Shown here: positions 34,011 to 48,358 of the stretch, one piece after another
How positions within the stretch are numbered: the stretch's first letter is position 1
Layout: the number at the start of each line of letters is the position of its first letter
Assembly: GCF_007655135.1 (NCBI RefSeq)
Contig: NC_045130.1
Span: 2,728,001-2,792,000 of the forward strand
Source of the DNA: Punica granatum
Taxonomy: Eukaryota; Streptophyta; Magnoliopsida; Myrtales; Lythraceae
Length of the DNA stretch: 64,000 nucleotides
Direction: 5' to 3'
The notes under the pieces: generated by a model
The model's input: only the letters and a program-made list of their open reading frames with translations
Database searches by the model: none
Told to the model about the DNA's origin: nothing
Program-made: the position numbers and the translations under genes

Positions 34011-35165
34011 ATGGCGAAACTTGCGCTGCTCTTCGCTCTCTTTGTGCTCCCGGCGATCGCCGTCGCCGCCCGCCCGACGAAGCACCCCCTCGTGGTGCGT
34101 GGAAGGGTCTACTGCGACCCCTGCAAGGCCGGCTTTGAGACCTCCGCCTCTACTTTCATTGCAGGTACAGCACGCCACTCTCTTTTTCTCTCTCTGACCA
34201 GATCTTCCGTTTCCTGCTCAATTTCTCCCGTGAAGTAGTGAGAATGGCGATTGTTCACTTCCCGGTGGACTTGGAGACTGTAGATCTGCTGCAAAGTTGG
34301 CGCCGATCCGGTCGCTAGATCTTAGGATCTGTTAGATCTCTCTTGATGTTGGTTGTGGTAGTGAATGGTTCTGTCAGCGTCGAACTTTTAGTCGGCGGAT
34401 TTGATTTGCTCATGAAAATGTCGCAGTCAAGAATTACGGATGTATGATAATGATATATTACAGTGGTTCCTTGTGACTTAAGGATGGCGTAATCGTAATT
34501 ATCTAGTTCGCTTGGGGCTATATGGTGGTTCTGACTATGCACATTGGTCTGATCTGTCCTGTCAAGCTATAACAATTGGAGAGACCATTTGCTATAATCT
34601 GGAAAACAGGATTAGGGAAGTTTGCCGAAATGTCGGTAGCTTAGCGGATCGTGTTGCCGGTGTTTTATTACTTCGTTCTTTTGAACCACTAATGGTGCTC
34701 GATAATTGATTTTGTTGAAATTCCATTGTTCTGCTTTTCGGAGTATAAAGAATGGATTTTTGGTTTTTGATTTGTTGTTGCAATGTGATGGTGGTGGAGC
34801 CCGTAAGTGATCGCTTTGGGTTGTTTGCCTGTACCACAGGTGCCAAGGTGAAGGTTGAATGCAGGCACAGGCAGACGTCGAAGCTCCTGTACAGCCGGGA
34901 AGCCACCACTGACTCGACCGGGACCTATGTGATCCCTGTCTCTGAGGACCACAAGGACGAGTGCTGTGATGCAATGCTCGTGAGCAGCCCTCACCCCACC
35001 TGCAATATCCCAACGGAGGGACGGGATAAGGCTCGTGTCATCCTCACCCGCAACAACGGGATTTGTACGGATGATCGTTTCGCCAACAGCATGGGTTTCA
35101 TGACAGCACAGCCCATGGCTGTCTGTGCCCAGATCCTCCAGCAGTACCAGGAGTTCGATGACTAG
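34011..35165 (+). CDS. Ole e 1-like (pollen Ole e 1 allergen/extensin family) secreted protein
   Basis: Two exons: 34011-34164 and 34840-35165, joined GCAG|GTAC...ACAG|GTGC, giving 159 aa. I chose the ATG at 34011 over the in-frame one at 33849 because it opens a clear signal peptide (MAKLALLFALFVLPAIAVAA) and the upstream text is CT-rich leader. After cleavage come VVRGRVYCDPCKAGFET, AKVKVECRH, ECCDAML, TCNIP, GICTD and AVCAQIL. These are the conserved cysteines of the Ole e 1 fold (eight in all). Length fits the family (about 150-170 aa). Proteins of this group are secreted to cell walls or pollen surfaces; the exact role is not shown by sequence. Confidence 0.92.
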
Positions 35166-35199
35166 GCATGAGCAGATGATCTCTCTCTTGGTTATCCAC

Positions 35200-38000
35200 C
35201 TCTCGGATTCCTTAAGTTTGATTTAGCTATCGTTAATCAGACTATCCATTAGTATATGCATCCTCGAGTGCCCGGATATTTATATTAATCTACATGTGTT
35301 TGTATGGATTCTTTAAAACCTATTGATGTTCTTGGCAGTTCCTATGGGTGATGGACTGTCTTCAGCTGTTTTCATTTAAAGCTTTTAACACCGCAGTTGA
35401 AATGTAGCCGTATGTATGGTCACGGGATAAATTAACCTCTTAAGAAAAGATGAACTTCATACTTCTCGGGTGAGGTTCTGAGCTGTGCAGCTCCGATGCA
35501 GAATAATCTTCATGTTGTCAGCATCACATGTGAGATTAGAGTAAAAACCGTACATTAATCTTCATAGTCATCGTAGCAGATGAGATTAGAGTAAAAACCG
35601 AACTTTTATGAGGTGAGATTATGTGAAATTCACTTATCAAAAGGATTGTTTGAGATTCGGAATTAGGGTACCTTCTACCGAGGACGTGGTGAAGGATGTG
35701 GATATCAGGGTACACATCGAAATGACCGGCTGATGGAACATTTTGGAACGCCACGTTTCAGGTTGCCGGTTCGTAAATTTTCTCACGTTTAGGTTGGGTT
35801 GTCTCAGATCAGTACGCATCCATGGAAGTCTCCGGCCTTGGGTCCTCAACATATGATTGAGTTGATTATACGTGCTCTCAATAAGACAAGTGAAGTAGGG
35901 CCATGGGCCCAAACTGTTTACAATTTACATAATGGGCTTGAGAATTGGGAGAAGCCCATCACACCGACTGACTTGCTTAAACGGTAAAGGCTCTCAATGA
36001 GAAGGAGAGACAAAACCCATAGTCTAAACTCAGGCCAGAGAACAATGTCATAATACCATTTGCTAAGCAATACCATTCCTTGCATAATGACGGGTTTAGA
36101 TTTCGATCATCCCCTCGTTAACATGGTTCAGTCATGCAAACGGCTTTTCGAATAGAGTTTGGCGTTGATTCGGAGGTTTATGGAGGTCAATCAAGCTTCT
36201 TGCGACATGGCCAAACGGTGAAGTTACTTCTCTATACATTCATTCAATCTCGATCCAAATGAAACTAGAGAAATAAATTTTACATGCTAATTACAAATAG
36301 ATGGGGCTTCATCAAATTAGAGCAAAATCACTTTTAACGCATTTGCAAGGGTCACATCATTTATTCTTTTAATTAATATAGAATGGGGAAAGCGGAAAGT
36401 GGCCGAGCATACGAAGACAAAAGACCAGAGACAGACACCGACTCAACCCGAAACTCCCCCGTCCGTTGAGATATCCCACTTGTCCGAGAAGAACGAACTT
36501 TTTGTTTATTCCCTTGAATAGGTAGATGAAGAATATTTAGGAGTATATTCCATTCCAACCGACAATAATTAATGTAGTTTAGGTTTAAAATTTCGGGTTA
36601 ATTAATCCGAATTATATTGTTCATATATATGCTCGGTGCATCACCATAAAGGGTTCTATCGGATCAAGTCAAGTGAATGACAAGATGAGTATTATGATTA
36701 CAATGATAACGCAACAGAGTCACGAAAGACGTAATGTCAAATTAAGAAACGACTATCAAGAAACGAAAGTTATGAAAAAATTTTCTCGGACAACATAACC
36801 GAATATGCTTCAGATTGTGATGAAGAAGAGTTAGGTGTAAGTATTTCGTGGCTGGCGTGTTGTTAGCTAGGGTCACAATATAGGAAGGTTCAACACGACA
36901 TGGCACACATGCATGTCACATGTGCGCGCCCATATAATAGAATGGTGACTTGCATGTGATTTATATATATCATCAAACCCTAGGAGGCCACAAAAGGGAT
37001 GTTGGGAGAGGTAGGTGGGGGTGTTATTTAAAGAATTTTGAAGGGTTGCTTAGCTAATTTGTGGACGATATGTTATTTAATCTCTGGAGGCCAAACTTTT
37101 AATGAGAGGGTTCGTCTCTATAACTTCACGAAAAGGCTCTTCACACCACATGCCCCCTTTTACATGCTATTAAATAAATTGTGCAAATATAATTAAAGTC
37201 TTCCAAAGCAATTCCAACTTCTTTTTCTTTTCTTTTTTCTTTTTTTGTTATGATTATACGAATTAAAAATAACTAAGCTCAGCGTATTATTTGCCTCGAT
37301 CACCATATCTAAATAGCTTATAGGCTCTCATAAATTATACTAAACAATTAAAATTGGTCCATCTCTCCCACAGGGAGAGTGGACTACTTTTTTATACTCT
37401 CAATTACATTTTTTTAATTTAACTACTAAAATAATATTATTTGTTCATTTAATTTTCTAAAACCTATTCTGATCTGAACTTTAATATTCGAAAGTCTCAA
37501 TAAACTCTGACTAGTTTAGTTCGAGTCAATTTGGGCCCACTAAAGAATAAAAATCGCCCAATTATAAATTTTCTTCATTCACGATACTCGAATTTATTTA
37601 CTTACAATTTTGAGCATTTTAAAAAAATTTGTGAAAGGATCTCAAAATAATGTTTTCTTCAAATTAGCCCTTAATTTTCATTTCAAAGCTTAATATTAGA
37701 GGAGTTAAAGTGCATCACCCATATCAGGGCGGCACATAAAAAAAGAATATGCAAATTTTATACTCCAAAACTTTTTTTGTCATAATATATACTATTTATT
37801 TATTTACATTTTTCTATTTTTTAGTCTCCACCATAATGTTTGGAAGTTCAATTGGTCGCGACGAATCAATTCGAGTCGAGTTGATTGACTAAGGATAAAC
37901 CTCTAAGAATCTTGAATTTTCTCTATTCAAGATACTCGAATTTGAGCCTATTTTTAAGTGGCATATGTGACGAATCACCTAAAAAACTCACATTGTTTAC
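35200..38000. other. Intergenic, no gene seen
   Basis: Spacer following the Ole e 1-like gene's 3' UTR (to about 35350). No exon-like frame was recognised. A diverged relative of the 130-bp repeat at 38018 is visible near 37600-37760. Confidence 0.45.
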
Positions 38001-38017
38001 ACATTTCTATTTTTTTT

Positions 38018-38275
38018 CCTTACAATATTGATAAGGAAAAATACGTGGAAAGACCTAAAATAACTTTTTTTTGAAAAAGTGCCTCCAATCTTTATTTTGT
38101 CAAACCTTAATATAGGAGTAAAAGTGCATCGTTCATATAATTTTGTTCCTTACAATTTTGATAAGGAAAAATACGTGGAAAGACCTCAAAATAACTTTTT
38201 TTTTTTGGAAAAATTGGCCACAATTTTTATTTTGTCAAATCTTAATATGGGAGTGAAAATGCATCATTCATATCT
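38018..38275. repeat. Tandem duplication, two 130-bp units
   Basis: Both units (38018-38147 and 38148-about 38275) start CCTTACAAT, followed by ATTGATAAGG or TTTTGATAAGG. They share ATACGTGGAAAGACCT and AAAGTGCATC/AAATGCATC. A third, older relative lies near 37600-37760. No coding capacity is evident. Confidence 0.7.
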
Positions 38276-38605
38276 GGTTGCATATAAAAAAGTGAATGTG
38301 CTTCTTTTTAACAAGCTCAATTAAATAAGTTAATAAAAAATTGAAAAAAACTAGCAGATTTTTGTTTTTCTAAATCTATTGTTTATTTATTTTTGCACTG
38401 ATCTTTCTATTCCTTTAAAAAAATGCTTTCAAGAAAAGTTTCTGTGAAATAGTTTTTTCTTTCTGTTCCTCAATTTTTATATTACCAAAAATTAATTAGA
38501 TAAATTAATAAAAAATAAAAAACAATAAATATGCATTTCACATGATTTCGAGTCAATATGATTTCCAGAAAATTAGATGAAGCGTCGATATACATATAAA
38601 AATAT

Positions 38606-39018
38606 GGGGGTTTTTATGTCATATATCCATGGTTTTATTATTTTTTCAAATATATCACATGCTTTAAAAATTACCCGAAAATGCCTATGTTTACATTTTA
38701 TTCTAAATCTATCACGATGTCAATTTGTCAATTAATGAAATATAAGTGGGCTCCAAATCTATATTGTTTAAATTTTTTCTCAAATCCATCCCATGATTTT
38801 AATTTTTCTCTCAAATTTTTCTCGGACAATGGACCACAGAGGCAAGGATGAGCCCACTTACGTTCCACGTCAGAAACACCGTTAAAAATTGGCGAATAAA
38901 TTGATGTTGTAATAGATTTGGAACAACTTGTAAACTATAGGAATTTTTGGTAATTTTTAAACCATGAGATAAATTTGAAAAAAATGTCAAACCATGTAAT
39001 ATATGGCATTAAAACTCC
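38606..39018. mobile_element. Foldback MITE with ~130-bp inverted ends
   Basis: The left end GGGGGTTTTTATGTCATATA matches, in reverse complement, the right end read as AGGAGTTTTAATGCCATATA. Pairing continues through the CATGGTTT, TTTAAAAATTACC and CCAAATCTATTAC type phrases. Flanking AAAATAT is present on both sides and may be the target-site duplication (38600-38605 region and 39020 onward). Confidence 0.75.
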
Positions 39019-39019
39019 T

Positions 39020-41680
39020 AAAATATAACAATTTTGAAAGTGTAGCAAATTATGATATGATTGTCATGAAAACTGTCTCCCGCAACATCGTGCTGGCACA
39101 CGTATCACTAATTAATCATATTAACATGAAAAGACTCGATCTAATTTAAACTAAAGGAAAAAAAGGACTTGGTCTAATTTTATTCATGCATGGCTTATGT
39201 TGTGGCATTTGCAACATATGATTTTTGAACGAGTAAAACGAAATCATTATTTTACAAGCAGATGCCCATAGGAAAAAAAATGGACAAAAATTTCAATGTC
39301 TTTTACATGTTATATATATACATATATATTTATATTTGTGCTGTTATATACATAGAAATTGCAATCTCGACCTACGTAAAATGACAAAAATACATAATGG
39401 TTTCATGCATATGCTTTTTCTTGGCTAAATCTTTTCCGTTAAGGGAATAACTAAAACTATCAATTATTGAAATAAAATTTGCCTGTTTTAATATATTACT
39501 AATTATAATTAAATGCGTCGTGAAAATATATGACTAAAAATACAATTTCATTGAGATTTATTATCTATTTATGCGAAGCTGCCATAAAAAATACAAAATT
39601 GGAAATAATGGGAAGGGAAGAAGAAAATGCAGAATGTCAAAATCAAATGTCAAACCCACCAAAAGTACAAAAGGATCCTTATAGAGCCCACAAATTGGAA
39701 ATTTTGTCTTTTCCACCCTGGGTAGGACTTGCATGTCTTCGATTTCCACCCCAAATTTTTCCATTCACTACACTTTGCTCCTAGACGTTTCTCTTCATCT
39801 GATATAGCTCCTTTATAGAAAACCATGCCCGCACGCATTAAATTTACTAATAGCTCCTTCGTGAAACCTTGAATCACGTTTACGTCAATTAATCCGAAAG
39901 ATGAATCAGACATGCAATAGGTTTCTATAAATTAAGAGTTAAAATGGTGTTTGCGAATTTTGACAGACTAAGAAGATCGTTTCCAATTTTCAGTTTTTTG
40001 GAAGACTTCTTTATGGTCCAAATCCCATGGATTCTTTTAGGTAATGCCTTGCGGATAAGGATTTCATGATAATAGAAAGAAACACACAATTGCAAAGCAA
40101 TTGAATGAGAATGAATTGCGATCTTTAACAACAATATGAGAATTACAATTGGGATATTAAAAAAAAAACTTGAAACAAAATTACAGAAGATGACCTACTC
40201 CACTTTCCATTGACAAAGGTAGCTTAGGCTCGGAAAACCTTGACTCAAGCTCGCCCAAGTTCAAAGATTTGGAAGAATTATGACCAAGTTGAGATGCTCG
40301 GAAGCAAATACCGTTGGTTGGTGACAACCTTCCTGAATAAGGACTGATGGAGTCGTGACCGTGTCATTAAGGAATGCTCGTACCGCCACAAACTTTGAAC
40401 CTGAATCGTTGAGGGATAAGTCAAGCTGCTATAAGTTCGGTTATCTAAATTACCCTGCTCCGATGATAAGAGGGAATATGCTCTCGACCTAAACTAAGTT
40501 GCAATATATCGATAGTTGTGTGTTGAGTTGTTGTGTTTTGCCGCGGGAGGTCAGCTAGTATTTATAGGTCTTCAAGCTCCCCCTGTTGTTATGCTTGTTT
40601 CTCTGAGATAGAGATCATGGGCAAGTGGCTGAAACGAATTCCCTTGTTGATTAAGGAAAGCCTTTTTATACTCCCCACTCCAAGTAAATCCGTTAATAAT
40701 CCTCTAGGTCGTGTTTTTCACACATGTTTTCCACGTGATATTATCCTTGAGGGTTGTGTCTTTGTTTTCATCCAAGCGGAATTCTCATCAAATCGTTCTT
40801 CTCCTACTCAAAATGATTCGGCCGAATGTGTCCTTTGGTCATCTTTCACCCGTGGATGGTTCGACCGGGCATACCATTCGGTCCATCTCCAAAAAGCAGC
40901 GTATCATTCTTCTACATTAGATGACACGGCGAATTCGAGTCATGAACTTATTAATTATTATAAATAAGTCCTCGATCCTTATATATTTACATCAGTGACC
41001 CCGAATGCACTAGCCCAATGCTAGCCTATCAGATTCATGCCATGTGGCATGGGTTGGAAAACTAATTTTATGCTGGCAACAAATAGTATATAAATAGAGC
41101 TGAATGTAGAGATTATGAAGCAAACATGTTATAATTTCAATGGTTCAATTAGGAACCCGATATGGTTGATCCATTCATCAGCCGTGTTGTCCATTTTGAG
41201 AAAGCATGGGAAAGAAGATTTGAATTAGTGCTTTGGCCCTCTCTTTTGTTAAATGATGTTATAAAAGATCTTCAATAGTATTGTTACCAACTTGTTATTT
41301 GAATTAACCAAGAGGTTGTAGTGGATAAGCTAGCTAAATTAGCAACCATATGCCATTTCTCGGTCGATTGCCATTCAATCCGGTTAATAATAGCCACGTT
41401 GTATTTATTTATTTACTGCGGAAAATGAACCGATCTATGTGCACTTTTAACCAGTAATGAGTGGACCATAAAGTACGGGGACTAAATAGATAACAAAGAA
41501 AACTTCAAGGGCGAAACAAAAAAATTTTGCCCCCAGCACCTGCACTTGTCAAAGGAAAGGACTGGCCAACCACTGGAGGAACCGAAAAAAAGAAAAGGGA
41601 GAGGGAAAAGAACTTGTCCTTCCCTGTTCTCTCTGTTTTTTTGCATCCAAGGAGGACGACGACTGCTAAGAAACCCCCAG
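39020..41680. other. Intergenic, no gene seen
   Basis: Contains the possible LTR remnant above. Otherwise no exon supported by motif or splice signal. Confidence 0.4.
40200..41050 (-). mobile_element. Possible LTR remnant
   Basis: The minus strand has promoter-like text, GGGGAGTATAAAAAGGCTTT (about 40680-40661) and CCTATAAATACTAGC (about 40569-40555). This is the sort of layout seen in plant LTRs. No partner LTR, primer-binding site or coding region was found. It may equally be an ordinary promoter or spacer. Confidence 0.25.
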
Positions 41681-41690
41681 CGATGTCTCC

Positions 41691-41697
41691 TATAAAT
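41691..41697 (+). promoter_or_regulatory. TATA box of the phosphoglycerate mutase gene
   Basis: TATAAAT, about 140 bp before a donor-like AAACGAG|GTAATG (41832/41833). This suggests a short 5'-UTR exon (about 41722-41832) spliced to the acceptor TTTCCAG ending at 42701. Confidence 0.5.
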
Positions 41698-42198
41698 TGA
41701 GCTGATCGTTTTGCTTGCGCCAGAACTCTTGTTCATATTTTACCAATTGAAAGCTGTAATCTGCTTCCCCATCGTCATCTCCTTCTCCGTCGGCTCTTGT
41801 TTGCAATCAGCTCGACCCCGCCTATAAAACGAGGTAATGATCCTTTTTGGGCTGATTGAAATATCTTCCCTTTGCATTTTTGGGCTACTGAGTTTTTGGT
41901 TCATATTGCTCGCCTGAGAAGACGAGGCATTTCCCCTCTCTATTGCCTTGATTTTTAATCATTTACCCCTCTTTTCGTTTTGATCGGTTAGTTCATGCTT
42001 GTTTTCGGTATGAAGCACGTTAAGCAGCGGGGAAGATGGATAATGCGTGCTTGTTTATGTGAAAAATAAATCGAACTTTTTGTTGCTGCTGTATATCTGT
42101 CCTGACTGGGGCGTTATGTTCCTGATCATGAGTTGCACCTTTTACTGCTGCTGATTGTGGATTCAACAGTTCTTTTTTTCATTTCTCCATTTCCCAAC

Positions 42199-42222
42199 TA
42201 TATATATATATATATATATATA
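42199..42222. repeat. (TA)n microsatellite
   Basis: About 24 bp of TA in the inferred 5'-UTR intron of the phosphoglycerate mutase gene. Confidence 0.85.
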
Positions 42223-42702
42223 TTTTTGGTTGTTTTGGGGCGGTGGGGGTTCATGTAATAGCTGGTGTTCTGTGCATGGTGAATTCTAGATAGGTCCCTG
42301 CAATACAAAATATGTATAGTCTTAATCATAGGTCTCAATCTCATGACATGTTCAGCTTCTGTAGTTATCTTTTCCTGGCTTTCTTTTTGTTTTCCAGAAG
42401 TAGCTTCTGTTGGAGACATTTCCATTTGTTGTTACTGAAAAGCATTTTGCAGTTTACCATAATCGTTCACGGAATATATCTTTAAAATTTTCTTTTTTAT
42501 CCGTCTCAAATGCTGTCTTCAAATGCAATCTGATTCTTTTGGCCTTAATCATCATATTTGTTAGAAAATGGCAATCGAAAACTGTAAGAATGAGTTGCTT
42601 TTCTCGGAATGCGGTATGCTGTCTTCTACTCTTTAGGAACCCTGGACATTTATTCTGCATCTTTATGCACATTGATTAAGTCAGTTTTCTTGAATTTCCA
42701 GA

Positions 42703-45700
42703 ATGGCATCCTCAGTTTTAAATCAAGTCATTGGGACACTTCATAGCTTTGGTTCCTCTGAGAAATCTCGCGATCACCGGGAGCTTGGCAAAGTTTCCGT
42801 GAGATTGCCATTTAAGGTGCAGAGGTTTCAGGTTATAGGGTTAAAACAAGATAATCAGAGGTCTGCTTCTTCTATCAGAGCATCAGCTTCTCAGACTTCT
42901 GTCTTTGATCCTGTTTCGACGCCCTCAAACTCAAAGAGCACTTCCTCTGAGTCACGAAAGAAGTCAAGTAAGAAACTCCCATTAAATATAACCTTAATAT
43001 AAAATTGCCGAGTAGTAGGAAGCTCCTGCTGAAAGGACCTTGATGTGACCTATTGCAAGCTTAAATTTCAAGATGCTGTTAAGAGTAGAGGTTTCAATTA
43101 AAGTTTTATGTCGATTCTATTTAACTGCAGTTTCTGTTGTGTGCAATTCTAATATAGTATGCACCTGTATACCTTGCTTATAGGGGAGGAGAATGCTAAT
43201 AGTTTTCTTCATTTAGATTGTTGCTACCTTGCTTTTAGCTTTCAGAAGGAATGACTGTAGCATGCTATAGATTTTTGAGCAATCTTGATCCTTGATATCT
43301 CTTTATGTATTGCATATGCAAATAGCCTGGCTCGAAATAGCTTGCTTATATATGTTAATCCAGGTACTTTGTACGTGAAATAACTATTTCAGATTACCTC
43401 CTGTAATTCTTCTTCATTTCCATTTCAGATGAGGCGGCATTGATACTGATTAGACATGGTGAGTCTTTGTGGAATGAGAAGAACCTATTCACAGGCTGTG
43501 TGGATGTGCCGCTTACAAAGAAAGGCATTGAAGAGGCAATTGAAGCTGGGAAGAGAATAAGCAACATACCAGTTGACATGATTTATACTTCTGCACTGAT
43601 TCGTGCCCAGATGACTGCAATGCTCGCAATGACTCAGCACCGCCGCAAAAAGGTAAAATCAATTACTAATCATTTTGACATAGGTAAAGAGACAAGTCTG
43701 CCTGATACTAAGGCTGTGATAATCTTCAAGTGTACATCTAGATTAAATTTGTACTGGGAGCCAATCAATTTCTATTGGAAGGGTGCAATAAGAACTATGA
43801 GGTAATATTTTTAGGAACTCTGGAAATCAGCAAAAGTAAAAGCTATCCGGAAAAGAACATGCCCTCTTAATTCGTAGTAAGAAATCCAATGAAATAGAAA
43901 AAATGATGAGGTCGGGAGGTCAATATCTGTGGCCCTACTGCTGTTAGTTATGACTTCTTATATTTAGTTATCTTGTGATTTGCCACCATTAACTTGCATT
44001 AATAGTCTATTGCCTTCAACAGGGGTCTAGTATTCTAAGAGCATTTTTCAAAAGTTAACCTCTCGGGTTTAAATAATGAGGAATACTAGTTTGATTCGAT
44101 GCATCTAGGTGCCAATCATTTTGCATGACGAGAATGAAAGAGCGCGGGTATGGAGTCAGATATTTAGCGAAGATACCAAGAAGCAGTCTATTCCTGTCAT
44201 AACAGCTTGGCAGTTGAATGAGAGAATGTAACTTCTGATGCTCATTATTCGCTTCTTCTTTCTCCTCAACACTGCTGTGTTTAAATTCTAAAAAATGTTG
44301 TTCATCTGCAGGTATGGTGAATTGCAAGGTCTTAATAAGCAGGAAACTGCGGACAGATATGGGAAGGAGCAGGTTCACGAGTGGCGCCGAAGCTATGACA
44401 TCCCTCCACCAAATGGGGAAAGCTTGGAGATGTGTGCTGAGCGAGCTGTTGCATATTTCAGAGATGAGGTATTTTGCTTCATCCGTCCCTTCATGTAGGG
44501 TTCAGCCATTCCAGGGAAGGCAATCCATGGTTGGCTTTATTTGTTATGCAAAAGTAGGAAAAAGTTTCTATTTATCTATTTTTTGCTTTTCAGAGAACGA
44601 GGATATGATGTTTTATATCATGAAAAAGGAAATGAGAAAAAACTGAAGTTTCCTAATCCAAGTGGCCCCCTTGATTTTTATTTTTATTTTGGGGTAAATT
44701 ACGGGGCCGAATCCCTATATACGATTAATAAAATTAAACAATACAAAGACGAGGCATGGAGGCCTGAGTAACATCAGCAAACAATAAAGGGCTCAACTCA
44801 GAAGGGCAAGTTGACAACAAATGAACACCCACTGGAAAAGAAAACGCAACATCAAGGCCCTTGTTTGTAATTCTCAAGTATCTTGTGTGACAGAGAAAAC
44901 TGTGTCAACTGGATTATATTTACTTACACAAATATCTTTTCTATGCTTAATCACTTTCCTGACAAAATAAGCTTATGGGTTTTGTATCAAATAAGCACCG
45001 AGAAAATATAATGAAATATATTTTTGTGGGCAAATGTTTTGGTGAAACCACTGGCCATGAGAAAATGGTTTTCGCAAGAGGGAAGGACCACGGATATCAA
45101 AATGACGTGATATATGGATTTTTATATATCATATTCAAAGATGTCATATCATTATTACATGACAGCATCTACATGCAATTGCTTACCTTGCAGATTGAAC
45201 CTCAACTTCTATCAGGAAAGAATGTGATGGTTGCTGCTCATGGGAATTCCTTGAGGTCCATCATTATGTACCTCGACAAATTGACTTCCCAAGAGGTGAT
45301 TGTCAGTTCCATCCTACGAAAGACCTAATCCTTTTTCTTTTTTTTTCCTCCTTCCAGTGCTGCTTTTCTGCATTCAACTCATGATGAAGGAACTGCTGTG
45401 GTGTCCTGTCCTAACAGGTTATAAGCTTAGAGCTATCAACTGGAATTCCGATGCTCTACATTATTAAGGAAGGCAAATTCATCAGGAGGGGAAGCCCTGT
45501 CGGACCCAGCGAGGCTGGGGTTTATGCTTATACGAGGGTAAGCTGTTCATTGCCTCTTGATGATTCTCTATTGATTTTGAGTCTCTATTTATCTCTTATT
45601 TTTTATATTACTTGAAATTGCACTCAAAATGCGTGGACCAATAAATTGGATGATAGTGGTACTGAAGTAACTTCGGTTTATCTTCGTGGCCCTTCATCAT

Positions 45701-45989
45701 CCTCTAATTGTTCAGGAAGTTTCGCGTTCGCATAGAGATTTCATGACTACTACTGTATTTTTGCCGATGCCCTCCCAAGAATCACGTTTTCTTTTTGGGC
45801 GAAACACTAAACTCATACACTTACTAGTGGAGGATTGTAGACTTGAAGGGCTTAGATTTATCTTCTCGCAGGGAATTGTTATTTTCGCATCTCTTTTGTT
45901 TATCTTCTTCTCATTTCTATACTGTCAATCAAATTATGTTGCAGACTTTGGCTCAGTACAGGCAGAAGTTGGATGAAGTGGTGCTTTGA
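42703..45989 (+). CDS. 2,3-bisphosphoglycerate-dependent phosphoglycerate mutase, plastid-type
   Basis: Seven coding exons: 42703-42967, 43429-43652, 44109-44227, 44312-44468, 45194-45295, 45418-45537 and 45945-45989, with consistent GT..AG junctions and phases, giving 343 aa. Residues 1 to about 85 are serine-rich and look like a transit peptide. The catalytic core starts [20 protein letters not shown], with the phosphohistidine H98. The second active-site histidine is H271 in [31 protein letters not shown] and [12 protein letters not shown] are also typical of the dPGM branch. Known: the enzyme interconverts 3- and 2-phosphoglycerate. Plant relatives of this branch carry N-terminal extensions; plastid location is inferred. 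No break is seen, so it should be functional. Confidence 0.93.
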
Positions 45990-46199
45990 TAGTTATGCTT
46001 TTGGATCTTCTACTGAGGTTAAATGATCTCTAGCTTGCATCCATTTCGCTCTTAAATATCTTTTCGAATAGTCTGCATCATCTGATGTGCTCTTTGGTCT
46101 TTTTTTGCCCAATCTTCAGGGTGTAGTAGTAATTCGATGACAAGAAAAGGCAGATGTTGCCTTGTTGGGATACAGAACGAAGCATGTTCTTGAATTATA

Positions 46200-48317
46200 G
46201 AGTAGAAGGCCTGCTGCTGTTTTCGTGTTGTCTCTTTTCAAATGCATTGATGAAGGCTGATCTTTTTTGAGCCCGTCTACCGCAACCATAGCTGTTGTTT
46301 AGATTGTTGCAAAGCTGTATTTCGTGATCAATGGACTGCGAGTAACTTCTCTGTCGTTCAGGGATTAATTGTTAGATCTTCTCTCTCTTGTTCCATCGAA
46401 TCTGTTTGGTGATCAAAACTATGTTCATTGCACTTTCAAAATAGCACGATACGACACGTCTGGGATTCGACTCGTCACTTTTCATCTGAAGTAGTTAGAC
46501 ATCTGTCCCGGGGTGTTGGTCATCCTGCATGAAAACCGGAAGAAAATGAAAATGAAAGAATAACCATCATCAATTATCAGCAGTGAGTTTCTCCTTAATT
46601 GACTTGACTCGAACCTACAGACGAAATTGATGCAGTTGGCTCGTCTATGTCAATGGGCCTTAATCGTCTTCCGTCCAGCAGTCACTATGCATCTAGAGAG
46701 CTCCAAAATATTAAACAATCAAATGATGTGACATTGGTGTGCTCTTTTTCATATGATAATAATTTATCTTCGGCAACAAAGTGGATTTGGATCGAATTTA
46801 ATATCCTTCCATGTGTATGGCATCTTCCTCATGTGATTATTAGTATTATCTTATAGACATGGAATCTCCTTACCGTTATGTTATGACAGAGAGCCATATT
46901 AGAATTACTAATAACAATAACAATGCTTCATCTGGTGCTCTTTTTTTTTTTCCCTTATTTGTTCGTGGATGTAATACAATCAAATAAAAATCTTAATATT
47001 TAATAAAAAAGTACAAATAATTTTACGGGTATTAAATTTATATTCTCTTGATTGATGAGGTAGAACGTACGTTATTATGTTACACTCTCTATAAGGCCTC
47101 ATTTGCTTTCCTTAATAATAACAATGTCCAATCTGCTCTTTCTGAAGGCCCACCAGTCCCGCTACCATTAAATCTTAATCTTAATAAATAATAAAGAGAT
47201 TATACATGATATCGGCTCTACAACCTCGTGATTTGGTGCATAACCCATTTGATAATGCTCCATCTGTTTCTGCCCCGAATGGGGGATCATCGCATGGGAC
47301 CTCTACACCGCAGAAGGCGACACGTTTTCCCAGTGACAATTAAACACATGCCCCGCTATGGTTTGACCGCTAACTAACACCTGCATGAGATTCAAATTTT
47401 TTGGGTAAACCCATAGCTTGCAATGAAAAACATACGTGTCACGTACAGAATTAGTAAAATACACCCTCCTCGCTTATTTTCAGAAATTATGATATAATTT
47501 ATCGATTATCGTTTTCGATAAACGGGATAATTAGGCGAATCCATGAACGTTTATCACGAAGTGACTTATTATTTAGTGGACTTTCTTGGGGTCGCTGCTA
47601 CTGGGACGACCAAGTGGACCTCGCGGATTGGACTGGTTTGGTGCTAGCTGGACTTGCAATTTGGAAGAGGCATCGATGCTCCCAGATATTTATATCGCTT
47701 ATCCGTCGATCAAATTGTTTGTGATATTTTATGTGATATCATTTTCTCACATTGGTGATGGAATTGGAAGATCCCCTCCTCGGAAAATGTCGGATTTCAA
47801 GCCGAATTCTTTATTCGGATTCTTTAATTCTTAATATAGATATATAAATATAAATACAAAAGCAAAGAGAATATAATATATATATATATATATATATATG
47901 ACCGACAAGATAATAGAATAAGAAAAAGGAAAAGAAAAAAGAAAAAGTAATCCCACTCGAATTTTGCTGCCACTCGAACCTACTCACTGAGCATTCCCTG
48001 TAAAGCCGATAGAGCCAGCAATCGCGGTATCTCTCTACGATGATAATCGATTGATCATTCGCCGACTAGGTAATCCAGTCATTCCTATTATCGGACAGGT
48101 CCCCAAAAAGACCGCGGAATTTTAGTCCACGGCAATCGTACATAAGAGTTTTTGCTCAAAGTGGTCTTCTTTCTCAAGCAATTTCCTATAAATGGTCTTC
48201 TTGTCAAACTATTCCCCCATCATAGTCTTACACTCTCTTTCATTTGTTTTTTAGTCCCTAAATATTTTCACTATTTTATTTTAAGTCCCTTTATGAAACT
48301 TATAAAATAAAAGATGG

Positions 48318-48358
<41 letters not shown>

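Noticed and set aside
40533..40967. 144-codon plus-strand frame
   Set aside because: The minus strand here has promoter/LTR-like text and the frame has no recognisable motif.
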